DNA of 31,239 nt from Flammula alnicola. Its lineage: Eukaryota > Basidiomycota > Agaricomycetes > Agaricales > Strophariaceae. This document shows, one piece after another, positions 1 through 9,181 of the stretch. The notes beneath the pieces are model-generated. The model had not been told where the DNA came from. It saw nothing but the letters and a program-made list of their open reading frames with translations, and did not search any database. How positions within the stretch are numbered: position 1 is the first letter of the stretch; each line of letters begins with the position of its first letter. The translations under genes and the position numbers were made by a program. The DNA lies in NCBI GenBank assembly GCA_015499995.1, contig JADNRV010000475.1, forward strand, positions 1-31,239, read 5' to 3'.

Positions 1-763
1 TTGGTAGAATGTTAGCGGAAGCTGCTGAAAAACCTCTATTCTAGCACATTGTCTTGATCAAGCCCTCCGCCTTGACACAGTCAGCTGAGTCCTTGTATGA
101 ATGAGACAATATATTTATCTCAAGTTCCATCCGATCATCTCCTCAACATGGTTAACTTAGATGAAACGACAAAATTGAACTCGCGATATCTTCGAAGCGT
201 TCGGGCACATGTACATGTAACATCGCACATCAGACTATGAGATACACCACACCGGCCATCAACGTACCGTAGCTACTTGCTAGACGAGGAGATGGCCCGG
301 TTTTTGTGACTCTCGAGTTCAAAGGTATGCTTCCTCCTTGGCCGCCACCGTGACTGCCCCATTGTGCTCTCGCTAATTTCGGCCCCTCCAGGACGATAAG
401 GAATATGTAGAACTCTTAAATACATGTGTTACTTGGGATAACCTACCGACGCCAAGTTTTCGTCGTGGGAGTAGCTATTGTTAGGAATGAACCCACCTTT
501 GCCGCTCGTTTGACCCCGGGTGCGAGGGCTAAGTAAACAAGCCAGCAGCACGAATGGGCGCAACAACCCCAAGAGGATTTGGTTGAACGAGAGCAGCTAT
601 ACGAGACGAGATGACGATCCAGGTAACTCGTGTGCATGAGAAAGGATAGGCTGGCAAAAAAACAATGCTCGAAGTCAGAGGCCAGGTAGAGAGCAGAAAA
701 CCAGATATAACTCATCCAAGCTAGGATGGCGAAGCGAGCTTGCCCCCGCAGATGGCGGATACA
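1..763. other. No recognisable gene
   Basis: No convincing exon, RNA gene or repeat was found here. The minus-strand reading at 443-715 is open for 90 codons but is Cys/Ser-rich without a recognisable domain or splice context, so it is not called. Confidence 0.5.
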
Positions 764-843
764 TAATAGAATGTGTATCCGGCACCCGCATATTGTTTAT
801 GCGGGGCTCCACCACGCGATGCCGCTATTCACTATGTATTGGA
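764..843 (+). repeat. Dispersed repeat B, copy 1 (short)
   Basis: This stretch matches 4668-4890 and 8340-8540. Shared blocks include a tAGAATG-GTATCCGG start, TTGTTTATGC and GCCGCTATTCAC. This copy is the shortest and most diverged and stops near GCCGCTATTCAC. It sits just 5' of repeat C copy 1, the same order as B then C at 4668-5558. No coding potential is evident, so it is probably duplicated flanking DNA or an old element. Confidence 0.7.
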
Positions 844-890
844 AGCTAAGAGAAGGGCATATGGCCTCCCAAAAATCTCAAACTCTTTTC

Positions 891-1292
891 GTGAAATTGA
901 CAGCCTACGTCATGAGATGGCGCTTAAGCGCTTAAGCGCCCATTCGGGCACGAGGTCTCCATGTGGTCTACGGTATATATTGTCTAGCTGATCGTCTACC
1001 GATAACCCATACCTCACAACCACAACTGCGATGGAATCTGACATCTCCCACAATTCCCGCGCCTTCCCAAATTCCTGGGCCACTGCCTCTGCGCCATGTA
1101 CCTTTTTTTCGATCTACCGCGGTCCGCCATAGTTGACTTATTTCCATCTTGCCTTTGCTCGATGCAGGTTGTGATCCAAATGCAGATATAAATTTCAAGT
1201 CTCCCAATGGTGTCTTGTTCGAGATATACAAGAAGCATCTCGAGTCAAATAGTGCAGGGTTCGCTGTTCCGGAATGTACTTTATGGATAGCG
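891..1292 (+). repeat. Repeat C copy 1 (duplicated BTB promoter and first exons)
   Basis: It is strongly similar to 5198-5558 over a shared block starting AAATTGACAGCC, through GCGCCCATTCGGGCACGAGG, the ATG, the first intron and the start of the BTB exon. Weaker similarity continues to about 1292. The duplication therefore carries both a putative promoter region and coding sequence. It ends where repeat A begins. Confidence 0.8.
919..940. repeat. 22-bp perfect palindrome
   Basis: GGCGCTTAAGC followed by its exact reverse complement. The second BTB locus has only a shortened, imperfect version near 5228 (GATTAAGCGCTAAGCGCC). It lies about 90 bases upstream of the putative ATG at 1031 and could be a dimeric protein-binding site or a cruciform. 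Confidence 0.7.
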
Positions 1293-1346
1293 TTGAGTAA
1301 AGTGTATAAAACGCGAGAGAAGAAGTGGGAGATGGTGGTGGTTTGA
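1031..1346 (+). pseudogene. Truncated BTB/POZ domain gene copy
   Basis: Exon 1 (1031-1097) and an intron at 1098-1167 (GTACCT...ATGCAG) lead into a BTB start reading DPNADINFKSPNGVLFEIYK, closely matching the gene at 5331. BTB similarity stops after GFAVPE near 1274. The frame then runs into repeat A and ends at a stop at 1346, so only about 40 residues of the domain are present. The rest of the BTB fold and the C-terminal region found at 5331-6548 are absent. I infer a broken duplicate. A short expressed protein cannot be excluded because the frame stays open. Confidence 0.7.
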
Positions 1347-1464
1347 GATAGATACAGACGAGGAGAAAGGAGAGGGTTTTATACACCTGTGGAATGACTG
1401 ACGGCTATTTTTCAAATTACAGCCGGTTTCAAAATATACCAGCCTCCAGGCGAGTTTGTGAAGG
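1296..1464 (+). repeat. Dispersed repeat A, copy 1
   Basis: It matches 8109-8280 in the same orientation. Shared blocks are AAGTGGGAGATGGTGGTGG, TTTTATACACCTG, CTGACGGCT and CTCCAGGCGAGTTTGTGAAG. Here it directly follows the truncated BTB copy and supplies its last codons. At the other copy it precedes repeat B, so the repeats are in shuffled order. Confidence 0.8.
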
Positions 1465-1904
1465 CTAGATTAGGCGCCTTCAGAGGCAGTGCATGTCCGT
1501 ATGTAGACATTCGTGGTCATTTGACCAATTCACCTTGCCTTGCCGTTTGCCATTCCGCGCGACGCGACACCGCGTGGCCTGCTCGACGCGTATCCGAGCC
1601 TTCCATCCGAGACTCCGGCTTCAACTGTGGATATAATTATTGAAATTCCAAGCCTTATGTTTTCGTCTCGAGGCTTCCTCTTCACTGCAGTCATTTAATT
1701 TCTCAGCCATACGGCATAGGTGTCTACAGTGGTTTTCCCGTCCTTCCCTTCCTTATTCCCTTGCTCATTTCCAACGCTATCCAATCATTTCAACCGAAAA
1801 GTGCCCCATAACCCCCTCTCTACATTCGCTCTCTCTTCCACGCCACCCCTTAGAGGGATCACCCGGCGTGAGGCATGGAAACCCTACTAATAATGAACTC
1901 ATGA
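1465..1904. other. Intergenic, nothing recognised
   Basis: C/T-rich stretches are present (for example around 1740-1850), but no supported gene. The region lies at the 3' end of the minus-strand secreted-protein gene. Confidence 0.4.
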
Positions 1905-2479
1905 TTACGAATTTCCACACCTGATGATGTGTAAGTAATGCTCTTGGACTCCATAAGAACAGCGCTCACGGTGAAACAACAACAAAGTCGAAGAACTCGG
2001 CAGCGAGCAAGAAACTGTGGGGTGGTTTAGCAGGTGATGGGAAGCAGTGAATGTATTAATGGCGTACGAGCAACCAGGGAATCTGATACCAAGTGTATAC
2101 GTCCTGAAATTCGTTCAGTATGAATATAGGATCGGAATCGAAAGCAATGCTTACGCTGGAACTATAGTATCATCTAGGGTGATATTCACAGTTCCTTGCA
2201 GGAGGTCAGATCGTTGGATCGAACCAACCGGAATGAAATCGGTATCTGTGTTCAGACATATATCCACAGCTTGGGGTTCGTCACTTGTGCTGGTCCATGA
2301 AACGCCAAATTTATGGCCAATGGCAACTTGAAGGCTTGGAACGGACATCTCAAATGCGGCAAGGACTGCATTGAAGTTCAAGAGAAGTAGGAATATCGCA
2401 ACACTATAAGGGTATGAATGTTGATTGCCCCAGTAAATTCAGGGAAACATACTTACCATAGACGTTGTAGAGTGAGCAT
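1905..2479 (-). CDS. Small secreted protein, function unknown
   Basis: Three exons on the minus strand, 2479-2457, 2403-2155 and 2103-1905, give about 156 aa. The introns (2404-2456, GTAAGT...TATAG; 2104-2154, GTAAGC...TTTCAG) are 53 and 51 nt and have good consensus ends. The 23-nt first exon plus the start of exon 2 gives MLTLQRLCVAIFLLLLNFNA, a typical signal peptide, with cleavage likely near VLAA-F. The mature N-terminus has a beta-rich look (VGHKFGVSWTS-like segment, then NITLDD and YTLGIRFPG), reminiscent of short fungal cell-surface modules with a VTWTS-type strand. I do not assign it to a named family. The last about 45 residues are low-quality coding sequence, so the 3' end may be spliced differently. 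It sits beside repeats, a common setting for lineage-specific secreted proteins. Confidence 0.55.
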
Positions 2480-2831
2480 TGGAAACAGCGGGGAAAGGAT
2501 GGATGGAATGGTTTGTCCGTATGACATGCATAGATCTTATACTGATCGTATTCTGATGGTTATCATTGAGGGATGGGTGGGAATAGGAGTTGAATTGATA
2601 CATTGCCACGGTTATGGGAGTCCCAGAGTCATTTATGGTAGCCAAGAACCACGTGTAAGCGTCAACCTCCAAGGGATTGTTTGATTCTTTTTGTTCGATT
2701 CAGAGTCGGCAAAGTTCATTGTCCACTGTAGACATCGTTGGCAGCGGCCTGCACGGTGTTCGAGAACCGCAAGGTTCACTTCACATCAACTTACAACCGT
2801 CAACGGTCACACCATCGCGTCCAGTGATGGG
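2480..2831. other. Upstream region of the secreted-protein gene
   Basis: No second gene is supported. The overlapping open frames at 2418-2684 lack domains or splice context. The region would contain the promoter of the minus-strand gene starting at 2479. Confidence 0.35.
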
Positions 2832-2857
2832 CATGACGGGGTTCTGACCCCGTCATG
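2832..2857. repeat. Perfect 11-bp-arm hairpin
   Basis: CATGACGGGGT and ACCCCGTCATG are exact reverse complements separated by TCTG. The arms are GC-rich and the loop is only 4 nt, so a stable stem is expected if transcribed or single-stranded. Confidence 0.85.
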
Positions 2858-2883
2858 TCAAATTCAGTGATGTGCCAGTCATT

Positions 2884-2901
2884 GACTGGTCACAACCAGT
2901 C
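2884..2901. repeat. 7-bp-arm hairpin GACTGGT/ACCAGTC
   Basis: GACTGGT and ACCAGTC flank the loop CACA. It lies in a stretch (2860-2955) packed with GTCATTG, CAGTCA and GACTGG copies, resembling the subterminal motif clusters of DNA transposons. Confidence 0.7.
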
Positions 2902-3116
2902 AGTCAGAGTCATTGATAGTCAAGTCATTGGTCAAATTGACTGGTGACTGGACTAGGGGTCCTTCCATATAACTATTATACTAAGTCTGACGGTTGATGG
3001 CAGCGCGAGGTCGCGATCGCGTATTGATTTCAGAGTATTTTAATGATAAATAATACCCATTATGCATGTAAAGACAGCCATAATAAACGACGGTGATATG
3101 AATACAATAAATACAA

Positions 3117-3191
3117 TACAGTCCTTTGCATAATTTTGTGAAAGTTGAAACAGTTTCGAAATGATCACGTGCTGATGGTGCCTCAGCCAAA
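3117..3191 (+). repeat. Long inverted repeat, left arm
   Basis: The reverse complement of this 75-bp segment aligns with 3757-3830 with about three substitutions and one gap. Both include TTTGGCTGAGGCACCATCAG and end at GCAAAGGACTGTA. A spacer of about 565 bp separates the arms. Confidence 0.85.
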
Positions 3192-3756
3192 CATCATCGG
3201 CAACGCATCGGCAGATACTTGGTAGATACGGACTACTTGGGCTATCCTTGCGCGCTCGCCAGTGTGCTAGAGCCTTGGAGAATTTGTACGAACTTGTGCT
3301 GGCAATTGGGGTGTGGTTAGGCTGGAATGGGTGTGTTGTTTAAATTATTGAAGCAGATGGGCAGTCATTGACTCATGGAGGGTAGGATCCACAGGTATTG
3401 GCCTGCGACGCTACATAGGGGACAATTTAAAACTCCCCAAGAAACTCTTTGTTCAGCGACCTTTTACCTTACAGCAGCACCGTACACAAAGTGGGCAGTT
3501 CAGGTGCCAATGACCCATCAAGTGGTCCTTGAGAGTGAAGTTGGCCCATAGCTTCATAATACATATATTAAGAATTAATAAAATAATCAAAATCCATTTC
3601 ATAGTGAGGACCTAGAACTTATAAGGTAGCAGAACCTAGCACAATGGGCAATGGACAGAGTAGACGGAGTGCTGTAGTACAGAGGGTTGCAGATGGGAAA
3701 CCGAGCAGACATAACTGCCGATCGGTGCCCGTCGGTGCCGGCTCGTGCCGGGCATA

Positions 3757-3830
3757 TTTGGCTGAGGCACCATCAGCACGTGATTATTTCAAAATGTTTC
3801 GACTTTCACAAAATTATGCAAAGGACTGTA
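3757..3830 (-). repeat. Long inverted repeat, right arm
   Basis: Partner of 3117-3191. Immediately upstream, 3722-3750 carries three imperfect tandem units of about 10 bp based on TCGGTGCC/CGTGCC. Confidence 0.85.
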
Positions 3831-4113
3831 ACCCAAGCGCAATCTGGGCCGTGGTTTCGTCGAGGAGCTCTGTGGAATCAGGATCTTGCTCTTCCTCGGC
3901 ATCAAGATTATGACTATTTTTCCCTCCTTTCTAATAATACAGAATGTGCTATCCTACGACTTCTAATTATTAAAATGGCCTCTGCAGTGTCTAAACGATT
4001 CTCGATACATACCTACTCTGCGAAGACAGACGGGCCGGCTTGATACCCCTTCATGTGATGTCTTGATGTGCAATGACCGGCATCAGTCCAGTCAAGTCAT
4101 TTGAATTTGAACA

Positions 4114-4210
4114 GTCATGCATTCATGCATCATGACCGTCAAGACCGATCATGACCAAGTCATCGTTGTTATGACCGTGAATTTAATTTTTTTAGTCATG
4201 AATGCATGAC
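4114..4210. repeat. 14-bp inverted repeat pair
   Basis: GTCATGCATTCATG (4114-4127) and CATGAATGCATGAC (4197-4210) are exact reverse complements. Several TGACCG copies lie between and beside them. It may be the right edge of the element starting near 2832. Confidence 0.7.
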
Positions 4211-4230
4211 CGTCCAGGACTAGTTACTAC

Positions 4231-4667
4231 CAGTAAGATATATTTGTGAATAGAAATGTGGAATCTGGATTGTACTCGCCCCTTCCGATTCCCGCTCACT
4301 TACATTTCCATCGTGCTCCGAGTCCAAGAACTTCAAAGTTCAAAGTCGCTCCGGACGATTTACTTCCAAGTTCAGGGCCTAGGGGACATGCCGCGCCTTC
4401 AAGCATTCACTGTAGATGGACTTCCGCTACTCCCCGCTCCTTTAGATGCCTCGCGAGAAGAAGAAATGATGATGAGTGCCTAAAACATCTCCGATAGTAC
4501 ACCCCGATCGAGAAGTTCGAACAGTTCATGCTTCAGCAACGTGTTGAGTGCTGCCCACAAGTTCCCTGACATTACTTGGCTCGTGTGGGCCACTGCTCCT
4601 GCGAGGGAATGACTTCATATGGTTTTCCAGATTAGAGAAATGTTGCAATTGCGCGTGAGGTTATTTC
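4231..4667. other. Intergenic, nothing recognised
   Basis: Two overlapping plus-strand frames (4246-4497) are open but show no domain, intron signals or sensible start context. No repeat partner was seen inside the window. Confidence 0.4.
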
Positions 4668-4890
4668 ATCATAGAATGCGCGTATCCGGGCACCCGCATA
4701 CTGTTTATGCTGGGCTCAACCATGCGAGTGTTGCCGCTATTCACAATGGCTTCCGAGTCTGCTGCGATTACGGTACAATATTGGGGCTCGACATGCAGAG
4801 GAAGGTCCAGGGGACGCGTGGCGAGAGGCGTACTGCCCAAGATTGATAAAGTGAGGGTAATGGGTTGGATCTGTATCATCTGTTGACGTT
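4668..4890 (+). repeat. Dispersed repeat B, copy 2 (longest)
   Basis: It is closely similar to 8340-8540 and, more weakly, to 764-843. Shared blocks with copy 3 are TTTATGCTGGGCTCAACCAT, GTTGCCGCTATTCACAATGG, GAGAGGCGTAC, GAGGGTAATGGGT and TTGACG. It precedes the BTB gene by about 440 bp. Confidence 0.85.
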
Positions 4891-5197
4891 TGGCCGCCAG
4901 CGGCGCGATAACGAGGTGGGGAGTTGGAACTGAGGAGGATGATCGAAAGATGTTGAAGCGTATGTACAAAAATTGATAAGAGAGTGGAGTTAATGGGAGA
5001 ATTCAATGTGTTTGGTACAGTCAATTCGAACTTACGCATGGTGATGCCCCTTTAATTCGATGGAAACTGGAGAACCTCGACTAAGCTGGACCTGAATCTG
5101 GAATTTTTTGACCGTCCGTTCCTGTTCAAAATGAAGTCCCGAATCAGGATCGCTTCTTGTCTCTAACCATCGTGTCCTGCCCAGCAATCTCGAACTC
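4891..5197. other. Spacer between repeats B and C
   Basis: Nothing recognised. At copy 1 the equivalent spacer is only about 50 bp, so either sequence was inserted here or it was lost at copy 1. Confidence 0.4.
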
Positions 5198-5558
5198 GGG
5201 AAATTGACAGCCTTACGTCATGAGACAGCGATTAAGCGCTAAGCGCCCATTCGGGCACGAGGTCTCAAGTATATTGTCTGGCTGGTCATCTACTGATAAC
5301 CCACTGTCTTACCTCAAAACTACAACTGCGATGGACTCTGACATCTCCCCCAATTCCTGCCCCACTGTCTCTGCGCTATGTACGTTCTTCTTCGATTCTC
5401 GATCTACCGCCGCAGTTGACTTATATTCCATCTTGACTTTGCTCGATGCAGTTGATGATCCCAATGCAGATATAACTTTCAAGTCTTCCGATGGCGTCTT
5501 GTTCAAGATATACAAGAAGCATCTCGAGTCAAATAGTGCAGGATTCGCTGTTCCGGAA
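5198..5558 (+). repeat. Repeat C copy 2 (BTB promoter and first exons)
   Basis: Partner of 891-1292. It covers about 130 bp upstream of the ATG at 5331, exon 1, intron 1 and the first third of exon 2 of the BTB gene. Conserved upstream blocks such as CATTCGGGCACGAGGTCTC are candidate regulatory sequence, although recent duplication alone would also explain them. Confidence 0.8.
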
Positions 5559-6548
5559 CGTATCTCTGTGGATAACGAAGTCGTGTCTGTGGCGGAACCA
5601 TCTCAAGTCCTCGAGATTCTGTTCCGATTCATCCATCCATGTTCTGAATCTCAGCAATATCGACAACCATTTGTGATTGATATGGAACCTTCAATGCTTT
5701 TTGCGGTGGCAGAAGCGGCTGAAAAGTATATTGTGTTCGGCGCCATGAATACTTTTATTACTCGTATGCAGTACGCCTTGGCTTCTCTTCGATCTATGTT
5801 AATCTAGATCTTTCGCTTACGCTTCTTATTGGAGTCAAATGGTTTCGCAACACCCAGTCGAAATCTTGAATCATTGCGTCAGACACGACTATCCGAATCT
5901 TGTGGATGAAGCAGCCATCAACATGATCTCTGTCTCTCTCGGAAAGGTGGCGACAGGTTTAACTCACCCTGGCCTCTTAGCAAAATGGGTACGCCTGTTG
6001 TTTGTTATGTCACATTGTAGTATCTCTAATTAAGGGTGCGGGCTTTCTAGTTAATTTACTACAATCGATGGCTCGAGCAAGTTAAATCAGAGCATGCGAA
6101 AATGTTGGAAGCAGGATCCTGTGTTACTTTCCATTATCGAAGAGCTGCCTACTTGGCTCAAGCCCTCGCCAATCCTCGTTTAGGAGTAAACGTGCCGTCA
6201 AATTTGACTGGAATCAATTGTGGCGCATCCTGCACTTGCTATACCCGATTCCCTCGATTAGCAGAAGGCATCCAGCGGATATCCCAAAATTTAGCTCCAT
6301 GTAAATACTTCCTGTCCATAACACTTATATACGAGGCTACCCCGACATATTCCCTTCTGATGAGACACAGGGAACCGACAAGTGAGAAAATACAAGGATG
6401 CCATTATTATATCCGTGCAAGCTGCGGATGCATAAAAATGCAGGGCCAGTCTGTAAGATCCTTTATACTTATCGCGTTGTCGCGTAATTGTAACCAACTC
6501 ATTTTTTTGGCGTTTCGTAAGCAGGCGAGAGAAGAATGCGTCTCGTAA
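5331..6548 (+). CDS. BTB/POZ domain protein
   Basis: Exons 5331-5379, 5452-5770, 5835-5988 and 6051-6548 join in frame to about 339 aa. Introns are 72, 64 and 62 nt with GT-AG ends. Joining exons 1 and 2 gives FDDPNADITFKSSDGVLFKI, the usual opening of fungal BTB domains. The domain continues through VAEPSQVLEILFRFIHP and AVAEAAEKYIVFGAMNTF to about residue 125. The region after it (HPVEILNHCVRHDYPNL, then KWLIYYNRWLEQVK) matches the helical C-terminal part found in this basidiomycete family. BTB domains mediate protein-protein contacts, some as cullin-3 adaptors. The partner here is unknown. The last about 80 residues look poor, so the stop at 6548 is uncertain and the 3' end may be decayed. 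A truncated sister copy lies at 1031. Confidence 0.75.
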
Positions 6549-6730
6549 TGATATAACCAATGGAACTGTACGAATGCCTCCAGCCCGTGGTGGGCTACAA
6601 AGGACAATCGTAAGCGGCTATTCTATTGTGACGGCATACTATGCCGCTATCTATCATATTTGACTCCTCCAACCGAGCCCTTCCTCCTGGGGCAGTTTGT
6701 GGTTCCAGAGGTATGCCAGCCCGAGGCGCC

Positions 6731-6871
6731 GACGACGACGACAGAAGGCTCATAGAGGAAGTATGCGAAGATTGAGAGCTATCGACGGGCTTGCCGCAAT
6801 AGGTCAACTGTGAGCACTGAGTCATATGAGCTGTCCTGTCGTCGGTCGTCGTCGCGTGAACCCTTGCACCC
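6731..6871 (+). repeat. Direct repeat, unit 1
   Basis: It resembles 7001-7133 in the same orientation, about 270 bp away. Shared blocks are CGACGACGACAGA, AGAGGAAGTATGCGAAG, GAGAGCTATCGACGGGC, TGCCGCAATAGGTC and CTGTGAGCACTGA. No protein is supported in any frame across both units. Confidence 0.85.
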
Positions 6872-7000
6872 TGAGGATACATGGGCTCCCCCTTGCAATG
6901 GTCACCACTCCTGATCAACCGCAAACCCCCAACTAATCTACGGTTTATGCCTATCGACAGTTTTTGGTCTGATAATCCATCGCGACCGGGGTAGCTAGAA

Positions 7001-7133
7001 CGACGACGACAGATGCTCAAAGAGGAAGTATGCGAAGGCGAGAGCTATCGACGGGCGTGCCGCAATAGGTCGGCTGTGAGCACTGAATCGTATGAGCGGT
7101 TCTGTCATCAATCGTCGTCGCAGACCCTTGCAT
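7001..7133 (+). repeat. Direct repeat, unit 2
   Basis: Partner of 6731-6871. The units differ by scattered substitutions and small indels, including a shorter GTCGTC run here, so the duplication is not recent. Confidence 0.85.
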
Positions 7134-8108
7134 CCCAACATCCAGGATGCGCAGGCCCCCCAGGCGATGAACGTCTCGCGCCGCCAACCGTCACTGGCCT
7201 ACTACGGTCTACCGACATCTACAACAACCCTTGTACTCCGAAGTTGGCGCGCCTTTGGTGGTTTTGTGTGGTGTGGTGATGGTGTGGTGTGGACAACCCC
7301 GGCGGCGACCGTAGTCACCAGAGTCATAGCAATAGCGATAGGTACTGGGTCGAAGGGTAGTGGTGTTTATCTTTGAAATTGCCGAAGCAAGATCATGGAA
7401 GATCGAACGTGCCCCACATTGGGTCACCCTATCGCTATGCATGACTCTTTCGAGGCGCCAGAATGGGAGAGGGAAGAAAGGAGGCCGCTAAAGACGTCGC
7501 GTGAGTTATGATGGAGAGCATAGGTAAATGGTAAATACCGAGACGGTCGTGGCCTCCAGCCATAAGCAGGCGTCACGAGATACCGCAGAAATGATTTCGA
7601 GCATGCCGTTGTCGAGCGTCCGAGGAGAAATGATCAGGGTGACTGGTCGGCCAAGGCGAGATACGAAAGGTCGAGTACTCGATGCCTAGTTGACAGGCGA
7701 GATTAATACTGTGGCGAGCAGTATGGCGTTGACCGGCAAGCAGGTGTCTAATGGATGACGGGTTAGTCGAGAAGAAAGTGGTGATTCGACACGGGACATA
7801 CCTTATGGTGACGGCTCGGTCGCCAGTATATTGACTAGTTGACCATTGTAGAGTGGTTGAGTAAAGGCTACTGGACAAGCGACAGATGTTGTCGATCGAC
7901 CATGGACAGACGAAGCATCTAGATCTATGTGAAGTGTGAATATAGTGAACACTGTAAGTATATGAAGGGCGTCGACGTACAATAGACAATATCGCCTAGG
8001 CGAGATGGCTGGCGTTGACCGATAACGACGATCACGAGCCACGCGCATGGCGATGGGGTAGAAACGAAGCTACAGCACCACGCATGTCAAGAAGATGCAA
8101 TAGCATCG
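7134..8108. other. Long stretch without a supported gene
   Basis: The longest reading (minus, 7573-7989) is open for 138 codons but has no domain, is Arg/Ser/His-rich and looks like a frame through CGA/TCG-rich cryptic repeats. A GTGTGG-based microsatellite lies at 7259-7292. No exon-intron structure could be built. Confidence 0.4.
7259..7292 (+). repeat. GTGTGG/GGTGATGG microsatellite
   Basis: A short imperfect tandem run of TGTGGTG units. Confidence 0.7.
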
Positions 8109-8280
8109 AGTGGAGTGTAGAAATTTTGAGAGAGAAAAAGTGGGAGATGGTGGTGGTTTGAGATAGAGAGAGACGGGGAGGAAGGGAAGGCTTTTATACA
8201 CCTGCAGAGTGGCTGACGGCTGTTCTGGAAATGAACGGCCAGTTTCAAAATAAGCCCGCCTCCAGGCGAGTTTGTGAAGG
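8109..8280 (+). repeat. Dispersed repeat A, copy 2
   Basis: Partner of 1296-1464. The strongest shared block is AAGTGGGAGATGGTGGTGG, continuing into GAGATAGA. Repeat B copy 3 follows about 60 bp downstream. No BTB sequence is present here. Confidence 0.8.
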
Positions 8281-8339
8281 ATCGCGTGTGGACGAAAATA
8301 GCTACAGAGGTAATGTCGTCATATATATTTCCACATTTC

Positions 8340-8540
8340 AGATTAGAATGCGTATCCGGACGCCTCATGTATTGTTTATGCTGGGCTCAACCATGCGAGT
8401 GTTGCCGCTATTCACAATGGCTTCCGATGCGATTATGGCGCAATATTAGAGCTCGACGTGGGGAGGAAGGGGCGTGGGGAGAGGCGTACCATCCAATGTC
8501 GATCGAATGAGGGTAATGGGTCGGATCTATTGACGTCGGG
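8340..8540 (+). repeat. Dispersed repeat B, copy 3
   Basis: It is closely similar to 4668-4890 over its whole length, with several small deletions. It marks the right-hand limit of the repeat family seen in this window. Confidence 0.85.
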
Positions 8541-9181
8541 ATTTAGGAAAGTGAAGTTGGCGTTAGAAAGGATATCGGGGTATTTTTACGTGAAGGAGGT
8601 TTGCATATCAAACTACACTTGAAAGTGATCCCTTCACGGAAGAACACTCCCCATGGTCCGAGCTTCGATCTGGAGGTATTATTGGTTTAGAAACAGCTTT
8701 CATCGATTAAAAAGTATACTTACACGAACAGCGTATCATCGTTGGCCTGGGGGGCAGGCATAGAATAAGAAATACACCTGACGGGAGGTGGTGAGTATTC
8801 AAATATACACATACGAGCCTTAGCTTAGTAGTAGTAGCGGTGTTCTTCACCGTGTACTTTGTTGAAGTCGAGCTGGCTCTGGCAGACGAGTGGATCTCAG
8901 AGGTGACAGTGGGCCAACATAAACTGTTGTTGGGTCCTGGACACGTAGAAGAATAAATGTAGCAAGCTCCGAGCTCCTTAACGGCGTCCGAAGGGGTCCA
9001 AGGTTGAAAGAGACAACCAACCGCTCTTTGCGTGATTACATAATGCGTCGTTGGGCGCGTTATTTGCCCAAGTTTGTTCTAAACCGTTTCAGCCCTCGCG
9101 ACCCTTGCTTGGTTGTTGACCTCACGAACCACCTCATAACTTCTTCCATTACCACCAATAAGGGTTGTTTTAACGCGAAAT
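8541..9181. other. Upstream region of the HMG-box gene
   Basis: No gene is supported. This should include the promoter of the gene starting at 9182. The open frame at 9004-9279 overlaps that start in another frame and shows no domain. Confidence 0.4.

Larger units (their letters stand above)
2832..4210. mobile_element. Possible decayed element with hairpins and inverted repeats
   Basis: Several inverted structures cluster here: perfect hairpins at 2832-2857 and 2884-2901, a 75-bp inverted pair (3117-3191 and 3757-3830), and a 14-bp inverted pair (4114-4127 and 4197-4210). Both edges are dense in TCA/TGAC motifs (AGTCA, GACTGG on the left; AGTCATG, TGACCG on the right). No transposase is readable inside. 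This is consistent with a non-autonomous DNA element or a nested pair of them. Exact ends and a target duplication could not be fixed by eye. Confidence 0.4.

Noticed and set aside
443..715. Cys-rich minus-strand frame that might suggest a hydrophobin
   Set aside because: The cysteine spacing does not fit the eight-Cys hydrophobin pattern and no signal peptide or intron context is present.
2832..2857. Reading the hairpin as a bacterial-type terminator
   Set aside because: The genome is eukaryotic, there is no adjacent gene end and no T-run follows. A mobile-element feature is more likely.
6301..6370. Possible extra intron (GTAAAT...CACAG) in the last BTB exon
   Set aside because: It would be 70 nt and shift the frame out of the downstream reading, with no gain in recognised sequence.
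7573..7989. 138-codon minus-strand frame
   Set aside because: No domain, Arg/Ser/His-rich composition, and it runs through cryptic CGA/TCG repeats. It is likely open by chance.
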